A stretch of 64,000 nt of DNA. Origin: Phyllostachys edulis (lineage: Eukaryota; Streptophyta; Magnoliopsida; Poales; Poaceae). This document shows, piece by piece, positions 21,147 through 31,990 of the stretch; position 1 is the first letter of the stretch; the number at the start of each line of letters is the position of its first letter. A program made the translations under genes and the position numbers. Below the pieces are notes generated by a model. That model ran no database searches, had not been told where the DNA came from, and was given only the letters and a program-made list of their open reading frames with translations. The stretch is from contig CM070546.1 of the NCBI GenBank assembly GCA_036346405.1, positions 108,196,826 through 108,260,825 of the forward strand. Reading direction: 5' to 3'.

Positions 21147-22374
21147 TGTAGGATTGTTAATGACAATCAGAGGGGGGGGTGAATGATTGTAATCCCTAGC
21201 GAAAGCTTTTTCTCAAAATCCTGTTGTTATCTATTTGTTCAACCTGCCAACACAGTGATAAAACAAAAGCAAACAAAGAAACAATAATAGAGAATTACTT
21301 CTCTCTTCTGATACTGTAGCTAACAGTGCTTGGGTTTAATGCTTGATTTGATTTTCTCTGTGTATGAAAGTCAAGCCCTCTTTGTTTTTAATGCTCCTGC
21401 CTGTCACTTTCCATCTACTGTGCATGAAAGAAAAAGCAAAGTGCTTGTTGTGCTATGACTAAAGCACAATGCCGGTTTTGACTCACTGGGTAAACCACTG
21501 AAGGAAATTAGTCTGTTCGTAGCGTCCGCACGTAGTGAAGCACGCCGATCGAGATAGACGATTTCGCACTGAACACGGCCCCGCTTCACAGCGTAAGCAG
21601 ACAAAGGGCGACGACGAAGGCTGCGGCGATACGGCGTCTGTTATGCGCATGTGATGGCGATCGACTAGGCAAAGAAACGACGCACGGACGATGCACGCCA
21701 ATCGAGGAAAGTAGCTATCGAACAAAAAACGAAGCGCAGCGAAATGTGCCGCCACCGAAAAACCACAAAGCCTCGGCCGCCGCGAGAGCCAAAATAATTT
21801 CTTTGCAGATTAACCCTAACAGCCGATACAACTTTTCCAAAACATGGTTGATCTCCTTTTTTTCACGGCCACCGCCAGCATATATATGTATATACCTACA
21901 CCCCTACGGAAAAACAGTAGACTCTAAACCCAAAACGTGTCCTCATCCACACGGGTCATGTAATCCTATCTAATCCCAACAATCAAGAGATTTTTCTCAG
22001 CTTTCCAATTTTGGACACCCTAAAATTGTTACGTGTCGTAGCCTTCGGACCGCACCTCCGTAGCTCCAACATGCATCATCCATCTTTGATCTCCACACGT
22101 CCCAACTCGAGCCCGATCGTCTCCTCCAGCATCCTCAACCCTTTGGACCATAACTTCACACTAAGCCATCCCCCGGTCACCGCCGTAGACCACGATCGCC
22201 TCCAAGTTACCCTGCACATGCAAAGACCAAAACACCATCTTTTTCCGGCACAAATTCTTCCCAACTTGACCGACATAAGTCCACACACACCACACGTCTC
22301 AAATAACATCAGTACCCAATATTGTCAATTATTCATCAACTAAAATAAACTAGACCTAACCACATGGTCTAACA
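21147..22374 (-). repeat. 5' LTR of the SIRE-like element
   Basis: This 1228-bp LTR reads TGTTAGACC to CCTACA on the minus strand and is followed by the primer-binding site. A TA-rich TATATATGTATATAC tract near 21880-21895 may serve as the TATA region. Confidence 0.93.
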
Positions 22375-22379
22375 GTAAA

Positions 22380-22935
22380 TCATTGGCACAGCTCGTTCTT
22401 TCAGTTGTATTTTGTGTTAAGACTTACCTCACGTGTAATGATCTGGAGAGTAGTATAACAACTGATGGAGTTTTGCCTTCATCAAGAAACGATTGTAATT
22501 TGTGCATAAGACATGAAAAGTTAAAAGAGCAAGGTTGCACAATTTAAGAATCTAAAACAGCAAGAGGCAATTTTTATCTCTCGAACTGGCATTTGGTGGC
22601 GTAGCTCTGATCTGGAGAGAGCAAGGTCATCGTAGGTTGAGTTACGTACCCAACAGCTCGGTGAAATGCCCCCGGCAACGAAATTTTTCACACGAAACTT
22701 CAAACGCTTTGGCATGATATGATTCAAGTTCATCTGCAATTTCCACGCTATAAAATTTGATCCTCTTACAGTAAAAGAGTCCAGGGTCGAGATTAAAAAA
22801 TAATAAATACGAATCAAATCAAATCAACACTTGGACTAAACTACAAACCTTTTTAGTTGGACCACGAGAGCTTCATTGGCAAATTACGGTCTTTCTTGCT
22901 GCAGAACGAACGGACCGAGAGCCAACCACGCGAAG
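22380..22935. other. host flank downstream of the DUF3741/DUF4378 gene
   Basis: After the second GTAAA, nonrepetitive AT-rich DNA continues what was the 3' UTR or downstream region of the host gene before the insertion. A minus-strand open frame of 98 codons (22521-22817) resembles no family I know and has no clear splice or start context. Confidence 0.45.
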
Positions 22936-24215
22936 CAGTGGCAGACACCTAGGATTAGATTTTAGGTATGGCGAAGTCGCAAGCCGCCAAACATGGACCA
23001 AAGAATATTATTCAAAAGCAAAAGAACCCATATGCAAACTATATTGCAATCACACCAATACAAGTATACGACACTATATGAAATCAACAAGTGAAGATAA
23101 AGTTAGGACATCAAGAAATACCGTGTCCTGAGGCCTTCAAAATGAACACCGCATATATGTGAATACCACTTGAGCTTCCAGCCATGGTTACACTTCCTAG
23201 TTAGATAGTCCAGAAAATATATGCTCTGTATGAATTGACACTTGACCCTTTCACTCCCGGGGCTGCAAACCAATTGAAATGGCATAATGAATCCCTTAGA
23301 AAAGACAATATAGACTCCATGACATTGAAATGCAGAAGAAAACAACCTTAGACGCAAATGGAGCATGACATAGTCAACGAATAAAATCAAGCTTAATATC
23401 ACTCAGAAAGCTAATAGAAAAACAGCCACAAGAATATAATAGGAAGTGTTTCAACATATATGTATGTCACCATAAATCAATAGTGCAACTAAGAAGTTGG
23501 TTCTATACTATGACAAATCAAAACGATAATGGGATCTCCAGAACTTACCAAAACTCGTCTCAACATCGTCAAACGATAAGGTCAGATTATTCCCCATTAG
23601 CACTACATTGGGAGCTCCTAGTTGAGCCATGAGGCAAACCATTGCACAGACCACGCCCTCGCGCGCCTCGTTCTGTGGCTCTACCTTCTGGGGACTGGGC
23701 TTCTGGCCGACAGGCGACAAGCCCTCACCAATTGACCTCACCACCGCGGCGACACCGGCACGCTGCCGTCCCCCACGCGCCCCCCTTTGATCTCGCTCGC
23801 AATCGCAGACGCATCGGCACCGTGCCTTCACCCTGCCGTGGCGCTGCCTGCCGCTACCTCGCTACCAGCCGTTGCCGCCTGCCGCCGCTACTTCAGACTT
23901 GGAGTTTGCAAATTGGATTTGGGGGAAGTGAACTGGGAGTTTAGGACTGGGAAGTGACGAAGACCAAAGAGCCAGTTAGTTGGTGAGATGTGAGATGGCC
24001 AGATGGGCTTAGCTAGGCGTGGGCCTTCCTTTGGGCTGTGGCCTCCTCTAGAAGATGGCGCTGGTGAAGCCAAGCCTCAAGCCTTCCAGTTCTCGGGAAG
24101 AAGCAGGGAGCAGGGACCGCCGGCGCTTGGACAGGAGGGTGGAAGGGGGGGGGTTGTCAGCGTCGGCTACCTCGGGCGGCCACCCAGCCTTGCCCTATAG
24201 CTGGGACCGCCCCTA
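22936..24215. mobile_element. nonautonomous hAT-like DNA transposon
   Basis: The left end CAGTGGCAGACACC and the inverted right end TAGGGGCGGTCCCAGC form imperfect terminal repeats of the common grass hAT type. The flanks are ACGCGAAG (22928-22935) and ACGTGAAG (24216-24223): an 8-bp target duplication with one mismatch, as hAT transposases make. No transposase is present. The 1.28-kb body contains a spliced-gene-like fragment and a GC-rich tract. Confidence 0.72.
23549..23630 (-). pseudogene. gene-fragment exon of unknown function inside the hAT-like element
   Basis: A minus-strand ATG in a GC-rich leader opens MAQLGAPNVVLMGNN and continues to a good splice donor (GTAAGT), the layout of a first exon. 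The product is not recognised. Its position inside a transposon suggests a captured promoter/first-exon fragment. Confidence 0.35.
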
Positions 24216-25299
24216 ACGTGAAGCCAACCATGCAGAAACAATGAAATGGAAGAATTTTTTTATTTGGCCCCCTGGTGCCTCTTTAATTGCAAAAATAGCT
24301 CCCCTTGCCACAAAATTTCAAATGTAGCCCTGTGCCGAGCGTGGAAGCCCTAGAGCTTGACACGTGTCATGTTTCGCGATGTGAGAGCGCGGAACCCAAT
24401 GAGATGCGCAGAATGTGCGGCGGACGCGGGAACCAGGCATTTGCCGCGGAATGTGTGGCGGATGCGGGAACCAGGCATCTGCCGCAGAAGGTGGTGGGCC
24501 TGGGTGGCTTCCGTGCCACCCGAGCGCGGTAGGAGCCGGCAACATGCCGCGCCACCCGAGCGTGGAAGGACGGCGACTTTTCGCGGTCCGCGAGCGTAGA
24601 AAGTAGCGCCTGCCATGCGCCCGCCTGCGCAAACTTCCCGCGCCGCCTGAATGCGGTAAGTAGGCAGCATTTTCGGTTTTTATTGTTTTTGTTTTTGGTG
24701 TTAGGGTTTTAGGTTTTTAAGAGTGTTTGGTTTTAGGGTTTCCACGATTCCGATTAGGCTCTCAAGGTTTGTAATGGGCAATGAGATTTGTAAAAAAAAC
24801 AATCATGAAGGAAAATGGGCTTCGAGGTTTTGTTTTTAAAAAAAATTCGGAAGAAGTATGGGAAAATCAGAAAAATGCAAAATAAAATAAATTTCAGAAA
24901 ATTCAAGAAAATTCCATAAAAATCCTTGGAACATGAATAGATTTAATAAAATAATTTTGAATTTAATTGGAGTTTATTTTATTCATTTAAAATATTTTCA
25001 TTTTTGAAATTTTCAATTAACCTTTAATTCATACCATAAAATACAAATGGTTTATTTTATTTTTTAAAATATTTTGAAAGACTATGAAAAACAGGAAAAT
25101 TGATATATGTGCAGGGCTACCCACCTTTCCTCAACAGCTCATACTAGTTGGCCTGGTTAAGTGTAGAAGTGAGAGGGATATATTAATGTATGTGTAGGGC
25201 TGCCCACCTTTCCTCAACAGCTTAAGCATTTTGATTAGCAAAATTCGTATTGATTTTCTTTTGGTTCATAAGAAATAAATCATTACATTTTTTCCTCAG
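24216..25299. other. intergenic DNA with a GC-rich duplicated block and AT-rich DNA
   Basis: No gene is supported. Around 24405-24490 two imperfect copies of a ~50-bp unit (GCGGGAACCAGGCATYTGCC core) lie side by side; overlapping open frames on both strands there are GC artefacts. From 24780 to 25090 the sequence is AT-rich. At about 25105 and 25190 a ~40-bp unit (AGGGCTRCCCACCTTTCC core) is directly repeated. Confidence 0.5.
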
Positions 25300-25586
25300 C
25301 AATCAACCCAAAAGGACATTAACATCGAGATTCTTGATCACATTACTTCACTATGGTGGAGTTAAAGTGGAGTACTTTATGGAGCTTTCATAGAATGCAA
25401 TTGAAGGAGTTGAGAACGCTCGTTATGATTATGAAGATGCCCTAAAATGTTAGCGGTCTAGAGGAGGTTGTGAGATATTCCAAATATGTTATACTTTTCC
25501 CTAATTCTGGAAAACGATCTTTGGCCGATGTAATGGCTAATAGTGATATTGACGGCGACATGTACTGGGTCTCAAGAAACCCAAAG
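25300..25586 (+). pseudogene. RNA-dependent RNA polymerase (RDR, gamma-like) exon fragment
   Basis: The end of this segment encodes EEVVRYSKYVILFPNSGKRS, then an aspartate-rich catalytic loop (SDIDGDMYWVSRNPK). The DxDGD motif binds the metal ions in cellular RdRPs, and the DMYWVSRNP context resembles the plant RDR3/4/5 group. The front part reads GVKVEYFMELS and ENARYDYEDAL with stops and one frame change between. It is bounded by an acceptor (TTCCTCAG) and a donor after AAG. Other RDR exons are not found, so it is an isolated relic. Confidence 0.75.
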
Positions 25587-25669
25587 GTTAGTTGACTGCT
25601 AATCGACTGAAGGAAAAGTGAGATGCATAGATAAAGAGTGAACATTACAATCTCATTACAACTGAACTT

Positions 25670-25959
25670 CTACTTGACAAGAATAACATATAATAGAAGA
25701 AAGACAGTAAAACTAACAATCTTAACTAATTTTTGAAGCATTTTCTCAACTCTTTCCATCCTTTCATCCAGTCTTTTAAGTATATTATGTTCATTTTGCA
25801 TTGGTTGATCAGATGATTGAGCCACTGGATGAAATGTGGCAACACCACAGGAGTTTTCTTGTAAGGTAGCAATTTGTGTTGCAATATCTCGAACCACTGT
25901 GACAGCTTCATCAGCCCACTGCCAAAACCGACATGTTGTTTTCCGGAAAAGAATTGCAA
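25670..25959 (-). pseudogene. GRF-type zinc-finger protein 3' exon fragment
   Basis: The minus strand after an acceptor-like TTTGAAG encodes a segment ending CRFWQWADEA, the C-terminal part of a GRF zinc finger, followed by a coiled region (ILKRLDERMERVEKMLQKL) and a hydrophobic tail (VSFTVFLLLYVILV). Small grass proteins with GRF finger, coiled coil and membrane tail are common, often within transposons. The first half of the finger is not recognisable upstream. Function is unknown. Confidence 0.6.
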
Positions 25960-26923
25960 CTTCAAATAAAAATAAAACAACATGCTATTTCAAATAGAAT
26001 TCATTCGGGATGATTTTCCACAAGTTACCGTAAGATTTGAACACTTTATGAACACTCGGATGGATTTGTTGGCGTATGCTAGGTGAACACATTCGTTGGA
26101 TCCCTGCAATGAGGGCAAACCAGGTGCTGCCGCAGTGATTCTAATTGTCTGCTCACTCAAAAGTTAGATGAGGCTGAAGACATCCCGTTTAAGACTGGAA
26201 GAAAGGAAAAGAGAAAGTGAAGAGTGAGGTGAATGGCAGCCAAAACATCCATATATAACCAGCGGCAGCAAATTTAATGATCAAGGGAAAATATGTCAAA
26301 TGAGCACGTCCGTCTGGTCACGTCGCTGCGCAAAGTTGTCTCATTGGGTCACGTCGTCCTGGAAAGCTGGGAAGGTAGAGTTATCGTTTTCCTCTGAAAA
26401 GGTCGTGGGGCGGAGTGTGGTCTTCTCAGTCTCAAAAGTAAGCATCACAGTGTGTTGTCATATCGGTACGAAAAGGTGGTGTGGGGGAGTCATGCTAGAA
26501 AGAGGGTGGTGTGAAGAGTTCCGATGTTGACTCCCTCAGGATTTTTTTCCAATTTAAGAGGTTGAATTAAGTAAACATTATTTTCATTAAGTGCTACCTA
26601 CCCTACTAAGCTATTTTGCAATAGAGTTGCAATGTACGTTTTCATACATAAAATTGATGACATTTGAAGCGTTACAAGGTTAGTTTAGTGCTAATCGATC
26701 GAGAGTAAAGTGCGAGGCACGGAACCAGAACTACATTAGAGTCCGTGGATAGAAGCACGTTACACGTGGTCACATGGCATAAAGGTTCAGCTAATTGCTT
26801 TAGTCATCCTCACTACTACTATGGTACACTGCGACACTATGGAGGACTAAAAGCATAGGCACACATTTTGGCCACGTAGCCACCCGCCGCATCCTCCTGC
26901 CACCTCGGTGCTCGTGGACGACG
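25960..26923. other. intergenic DNA
   Basis: No gene is supported. A stretch near 26672-26715 (GTTAGTTTAGTGCTAATCGA) resembles the RDR intron start at 25587-25630, suggesting that the GRF-containing segment was inserted within a duplicated RDR intron. Confidence 0.4.
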
Positions 26924-27364
26924 ATGGCGATGGAGTCCCTAGGCGTGCTACTGCTGCACCCCATGAACGCCTACTGGAGCAGGAGCTCGACTGCCGTTGC
27001 CGCCTCTTTCGCCTCTGGGAGTGGGAGCCCTGCCCGATTGCCGCGCCAACTTCCTCCGCGCCCACGTTGCCTCTATCCGCTCCGTTGTCAGCATCCCCAA
27101 CAATCGCGTCAATGCCTCGCTCATTGACGCCCTCCCGGTGCTCCAGATCGTCGCGTCCTACTCCGTCAGCATCGACCACATTGGCCTAGCCAAGTGTCGT
27201 GAGCGTGGGATCCGCATCACCAACACCCCGATGTCCTCACTGACGACATCACCGACCTCACCGTTGGTGTCGCCATCACCGCGCTACACCTGATCCCGCA
27301 GGTCGGCTGCTACATCCGCACCGGCATGTGGAAGGCCAAGGGCGACTACACCCTCATCACCCAG
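26924..27364 (+). pseudogene. hydroxyphenylpyruvate/hydroxypyruvate reductase (HPPR-like) first exon, frameshifted
   Basis: The start MAMESLGVLLLHPMNAY matches plant HPPR enzymes of the D-isomer-specific 2-hydroxyacid dehydrogenase family. About three single-base shifts follow: near 26963 (the next frame reads EQELDCRCRLFRLWE), before 27035 (NFLRAHVASIRSVV), and near 27225. The segment SLIDALPVLQIVASYSVSID, then KCRERGIRITNTP, is the N-terminal catalytic region, and WKAKGDYTL marks the exon end at a donor-like GTCTGT. The NAD-binding exon is absent. Confidence 0.8.
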
Positions 27365-27721
27365 GTCTGTTCCTTTGCCGATGCCTAGCTCCCGTTTGTT
27401 CTTCAGTTCGATTATCTACGGAGTAATGATGGTTTGCTTCTGCGTTAACTCATGCCCAGTGACGCTTGGCTTCTTATCCAAGTGTTCTTCTTCTTCTTCT
27501 TTAAACCAAAAACAAGAGCACTCTGCCATTCATTCAAAAAGGAGAGAACCAGCTAGTCATCACTCATCAGGCCAGAACCAGCCGATACAACCATCAAAGC
27601 TGTTCATAAAGCAATAAAGAAACCTGAAAACTATGCCAAACCCGTGGCGGATCGACGTAGAGCTATAGGGTGCATAGTACACCGAGTCTAAAATCGTTTT
27701 GTCTCATCAAAACTCACACAT
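27365..27721. other. intergenic DNA
   Basis: About 360 bp without recognised features beyond a short (TTC)n run near 27486-27500. Confidence 0.4.
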
Positions 27722-28043
27722 GCATAAGTAGGCAACATATCCCCTGCACATGGGCCATTTGCTGCACATATGCACATAGAGGATCTCGGCCGTCCGTCAC
27801 GAGAGCAACGGTGTGGATCAGCGCGTCGCGCTGGGCGAGCGAGCAGCATGGGCGATCAACTTTTTTTTGTGTTTCCACCCCCCGCACAGCCGAACAATTT
27901 TCCGTCGATTGGCCATCCATTCCCCAATCCCGCCCCTACCCTAATTGCTCTGGCGACCGTGGCGGCGCCGGTCCTCCCGCTCCACCTCCCCCTTGACGGC
28001 CGCTCCGCCTCCCCCTTGAGGACGCCATGGTGCGACGGTGGCC

Positions 28044-28253
28044 ATGTCGGAGGCGAAGGTGGAGGAGCTGCCCAAGGCCATCGTACGACGGCTGATCAAG
28101 GACAAGCTCGCCTAGATTGCCAGCGGCGGCGGAGGAGGAGCGGAGGTGATCGTCAACAAGGACGCCATGGCCGCCTTCGCCGACCGAACCCGCATCAACA
28201 AGGAAGCTGCTGTAGCTGGAGGCCCATGGCTTCCTTTTTGGTTTGATGTATGA
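28044..28253 (+). pseudogene. histone-fold (DNA polymerase epsilon subunit 3/DPB4-like) fragment
   Basis: Translation gives MSEAKVEELPKAIVRRLIKD, then KLA-stop-IASGG, then VNKDAMAAFADRTRI. This is the first half of a CBF/NF-Y-type histone fold as in plant DPB4/POLE3-like proteins (known pattern LPKAIVRR...KDA..AF.E.AR). The stop replaces a residue in the first helix loop, and the fold ends after the second helix. The remaining helices are missing. It lies in the Pack-MULE interior and was probably captured. Confidence 0.7.
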
Positions 28254-29048
28254 GATATTGAGATGCAGTACTAATTCTCTTCATGCTTGAGCTACCTCTT
28301 CCATTTGTTTTTTTTCTCTCTGTAAGATTCAGGTGTTGTAAACTTGAATTCTGAATTTTGTGTCCTTGGCGAAATGCTACCTGAAACTAAATAAGGCCTT
28401 GGTGCTTTTGAATGTATCAGATTGTTTGAATGCAAAAGTATCAGATTGTTTGAATGTATCAAATTTTGATGACTCTTGGTGAGGGTGATGTGTTCATCTT
28501 CCCCTGCGGTTTGGTTCAATACTGTCAATTTGCCATGGTCTTACTGATTATGGGATTATTCAAGATATTGAAGACAATTTCAACGAAATTGATCGATGGA
28601 TGATGATCTTTCTAGTTTCTATCTGGTTGTGCATATGCACACAATTCCAGTCCTGTGATGTTGTATATTGTATATTGTGTGATGCGTTGATTAATTCTCA
28701 GATTCGAAAGATAAGCATCGCACCACACAAAGATTAAGACCGAAACTTCTATTTGTTTCCTTGCGGTGGCTGATCCTAGATCTTATGCCTTATCTACGTA
28801 TGATGTTCTTTATCGCTATCTCTTTGGCGACAATATGGACACCGAGCAATATGGTGTCTCAATTTCAGATTTCATACCAAAATGCTATCAGTATCTACAA
28901 ATTCACTATTTCCATATTACACAACCTTTAGTATAGCTGATGTTGATGATTAATGGATGCAGAGTTACTGCCCAAAATGTTGTTTGACATGGCAACAAAA
29001 TAATCAACTGAACAATGGCAACAAAATAATCAACTGAACCATGTATTT

Positions 29049-29288
29049 ATGAAGAGAATTGAACTTGGAAGGTCAAGGCATCCATGTTTGGTATCCAAAC
29101 TACTACAATGCACAAACTATGTTGACAAAGTTCCCTGGCCACAAAATTTGAACTCTCAGTCTCTCACTGAGGTTCAAGTACAATCCCGGATTGATGATGC
29201 TGTTGAGCGGATTCTAAGGGTTAAGTTCATATCTGGAGTGTTTGAGCATCCATTTTCAGATCTGTCTACTAGAAATAATTGGTTGTAA
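29049..29288 (+). pseudogene. glycoside hydrolase family 3 (beta-glucosidase/exoglucanase) fragment
   Basis: The open frame ends with QSRIDDAVERILRVKF, then SGVFEHPFSD, the conserved segment at the end of the GH3 N-terminal domain. The upstream part (NYVDKVPWPQNLNSQSLTEV) fits the preceding helix loosely. The catalytic aspartate and the C-terminal domain are absent. It is a transposon-borne fragment. Confidence 0.65.
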
Positions 29289-29289
29289 G

Positions 29290-30358
29290 GTAACATGCTT
29301 GTTTGAATTGCCAATAATTCTCCTTGTTCTTCTGTTTATGGAAATTAGAGTGAGTACCAAATTCTCAGAAATTGCAGCTCAGATAGGACATTCTTGATTA
29401 AAGAGGCAACACACAACCACATTCCAACTTCTCATGAGTAAATCCTAACAAAATTTCACAAAAATGTGCATCCATACATGGACAAGTTCTTACATGGACA
29501 ATCTCAATTTCAATCATCCATACATGGACAAGACAATCAAAAATGAACCAAAGCTTCATTATACATATGAATTACAAAGTACATTGGACACTGGTACATT
29601 GTACACTTTATATACATCTGACTTGTGCAGAAATCAGAATGCTCGATCTCTCCAGAACACATTCAATATTTTTGACTCCCAACTTACATGAGTTGCATCC
29701 AAGTTGCAACACCCAGTATCCTGGATATCTGTGATACTGAACTCACTGAAAAATGCCTTACAATTTATGCATGTCTACCTTCAAAGATTCAATCCATCGT
29801 CATCATTATGTACTTGCAACCTACACAGGCATCTTGACCAATGAAACCAGATGCTTAAGGTGCGAGGCGATGGCGCAAGGCGAAACATTTTTTCATCGAG
29901 TGTTAACATTGAGCGAATAGTTCTATCACAAAGTTGCTTGAAAAATTTACGCTCCGAGACTTTAAATGCCGAGGACAAATTCTTACGTGACAAATCTGCG
30001 GTATAACTACACCATATTTCCTTTCTCTGCGTTTTCTTCTTGTCATCATGCGACTTGATCTGCTTTGACCTATTGGTTTGTTTTCCCATCGCAACCTCCA
30101 TCATTGCTTGTGAGCACCTTCTTTTGGTATATGTGGACAACAGCGAAAGCCACGAGTGATCTCCTTTCCCTTATCCTCGTGTCGAACTTCGAACCCATCG
30201 GAGAAAAATATCGAAATCCATCAAATCTTGAATACCTCTGCTACAATCGAACTTCAATCTAAGCAATGTATGGACCTAATGTGCGGCATGGGGAGGAGGC
30301 CGAGTCGTGGCGTGGGGAGAGGGTCGTGGCGGAGGGTGGAGGCGGGTCGTGTGCGGCT
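29290..30358. other. interior of the Pack-MULE-like element without recognised gene
   Basis: Unrecognised open frames on both strands (for example 29781-30140 minus) lack family resemblance or splice support. A short repeat (CCATACATGGACAAG) occurs near 29470 and 29520. Confidence 0.4.
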
Positions 30359-30438
30359 GGGAGAAGGTCGGCGGATGGAGGTGGCGGTCGGCGGTCGTGG
30401 GAGAAGGTCGGCGGATGGAGGTGGTGGTCGGTGGCGGA
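30359..30438. repeat. 40-bp tandem duplication in GC-rich DNA
   Basis: GGGAGAAGGTCGGCGGATGG begins two adjacent 40-bp units that differ by a few bases. Overlapping GC-rich frames across 30156-30762 on both strands are considered artefacts. Confidence 0.7.
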
Positions 30439-30765
30439 GGAGGTGGCTGGTCGGCGAGCTCTGGGGAGGACGGCGTGGGCGGCGTCGGTGGCGGCTCGAC
30501 GGAGGAGAAGGGGAGGGGAGGTCGGCGGCGCCCAGCAGCGGCGCGACAACGGCTCCATGCGGCGAACCCTAGCGCCGTGCGTAAGAGCTGGAATCTGCGG
30601 GAAGCTCGCTCAGTCGGGGGGCGATTCGCAAAAATGGCCACTCGCTCGCGCGCTCGCGCTCGCTCGTCCTGCGCGCCGCTCATCACGAGATGGAGGGCCA
30701 GAAATGCATATGTGCATATGTGCATAGAATCACCTATGTGCACCTCATATCCCCCCGCATAAGTA

Positions 30766-31085
30766 TGCCCTTCTTCTATTATCCACGTCTTCCTTGATTA
30801 GGAAGAAAACCTGTTCAGCAGTGCAATATTGATGGTCAAAGACCCCCCTTGTTCCTTTCCTTTCATATATTCCAACAAGTATATATAATCAGCGCACCAA
30901 AGTGTCTTCTTTGTTCCTTTGGTATTCCTTTCTCCCTTGTTGCCATTCCAGAGCAAGGTTATCTATCAGCCGCCAAGTTATGTTGAGACGAAATAAGCAA
31001 CCAATTACTCCATGACCTCACCTTCAACCAAACTTGTCTAGCAAAACTACAAATCTATCCTTTTACTAAAGCCGGTGAGAATGCC
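30766..31085. other. intergenic DNA
   Basis: About 320 bp without recognised features. Confidence 0.4.
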
Positions 31086-31990
31086 ATGACGAGAGAGATC
31101 CCATACGTTTGCCCAGCCAGTCCTGTGTGCACGCGCGTCCGGCCTTCACGCCGGTTCTTCGTGGACGACGTCCATCCATTCATTTTGCCGGTTCCCAGTG
31201 GCTGTCACCTGCTCGCCTGGTGTCTTTCGGTCGGCTCATCTCGATCCTTCCCTCTCTCGAGCGGCCCACTTCATCCGGTGCCGCGCACTGTCTATTCGGA
31301 CATGCGGACGTTGCCTCGTCTTGATCCTTCCCTCCCTCGAGCAGTCGGCCTCCACGGTGCGCAAATACCCCTCGCCGGTGCCTCCTCCCATTCGGCCTCG
31401 ACGCTCCTTCCCCCGCCCTCCTCCACTTCGCGGCCGTCATGCACTCACCGCCCCTCCCCTTCGGCCGCGCCCCCTTGGCCTCCCTCCCCCTTGGTCGCGA
31501 TGTCCCCATCGCCCCCTCCCGCCCTTCGTTCGTGCAGATCCCCCTCGTCGCCTCCTCCTCCCACTCGACCGCTCCGCTCCCTCCCGCGCCCCCGCTCCTC
31601 ACCTTTTCCCACGTCGCCCCCACCGCCCGCTTACTCTCCTTCACTACCACAACCCGCCTCCTCTATCCTTCCCTTCAGTCGCGCCATCCCCATCGCCCTC
31701 CTCCTGCCCTTCGTTCACACTGATCCCCCTTGTCACCTCCTCCTCCCACTCTCCCGCGCCGCTCCCTCCCGCGCCCCCTCTCCTCACCTTCACCTGCACC
31801 GCCCTCGTTGCCCGCCTATTCTCCTTCGCCACCGTAGCCTGCCTCCTCCCCTTCGACTGCGTCACCCTCCTCGTCACCGCCTCCTTCGCTTGCTCACACT
31901 GGCCTCCTCTGCTCCACAGAGTCCATGGTGCTGACGGCAGCTAGCAATCCGCCCTTCATCCCTCCTCCGGTCTCCGTTCGTGATGTAGAT
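31086..31990. repeat. C-rich low-complexity tract with a 184-bp tandem duplication
   Basis: Between about 31498 and 31865 two copies of a 184-bp unit follow each other (shared CCCCATCGCCC, then CCCTTCGTTC, GCTCCCTCCCGCGCCCC and CTCCTCACCTT). Long overlapping open frames in all plus frames (up to 282 codons) come from the C-rich composition. No domain is seen. Confidence 0.65.

Larger units (their letters stand above)
14798..22374 (-). mobile_element. SIRE/Maximus-like copia element with most of pol deleted (minus strand)
   Basis: A 7.6-kb element with LTRs of about 1.22 kb, TG..CA ends, a GTAAA target duplication, a Met-tRNA primer-binding site and a polypurine tract. On the minus strand it runs gag, then a long coiled-coil gag extension, then directly to the last part of RNase H; protease, integrase and reverse transcriptase are absent. 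A separate solo LTR is nested at 17171-18495. It has landed in the 3' UTR or just downstream of the host gene, in antisense. It would depend on a relative for enzymes. Confidence 0.92.
27731..30756. mobile_element. Pack-MULE-like element with gene fragments
   Basis: The direct repeat GCATAAGTA is found at 27722-27730 and 30757-30765: a 9-bp target duplication, the size made by Mutator-like transposases. The ends are imperfect inverted repeats of roughly 100 bp; the left GGCAACATATCCCCTGCACA pairs with the right end read in reverse (GGGGGGATATGAGGTGCACA), and similarity goes on through TGCACATATGCACAT and the GGCC-TCC block. No transposase is present. The interior holds two unrelated gene fragments, as in Pack-MULEs. 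Confidence 0.75.

Noticed and set aside
30156..30762. Several open frames of 100-155 codons on both strands
   Set aside because: GC-rich, overlapping and partly tandem; they lie at the right end of the Pack-MULE-like element.
31086..31944. Plus-strand open frames of 282 and 248 codons
   Set aside because: All frames are open because the tract is C-rich and tandemly duplicated; the products are Pro/Ser/Arg low-complexity with no recognisable domain.
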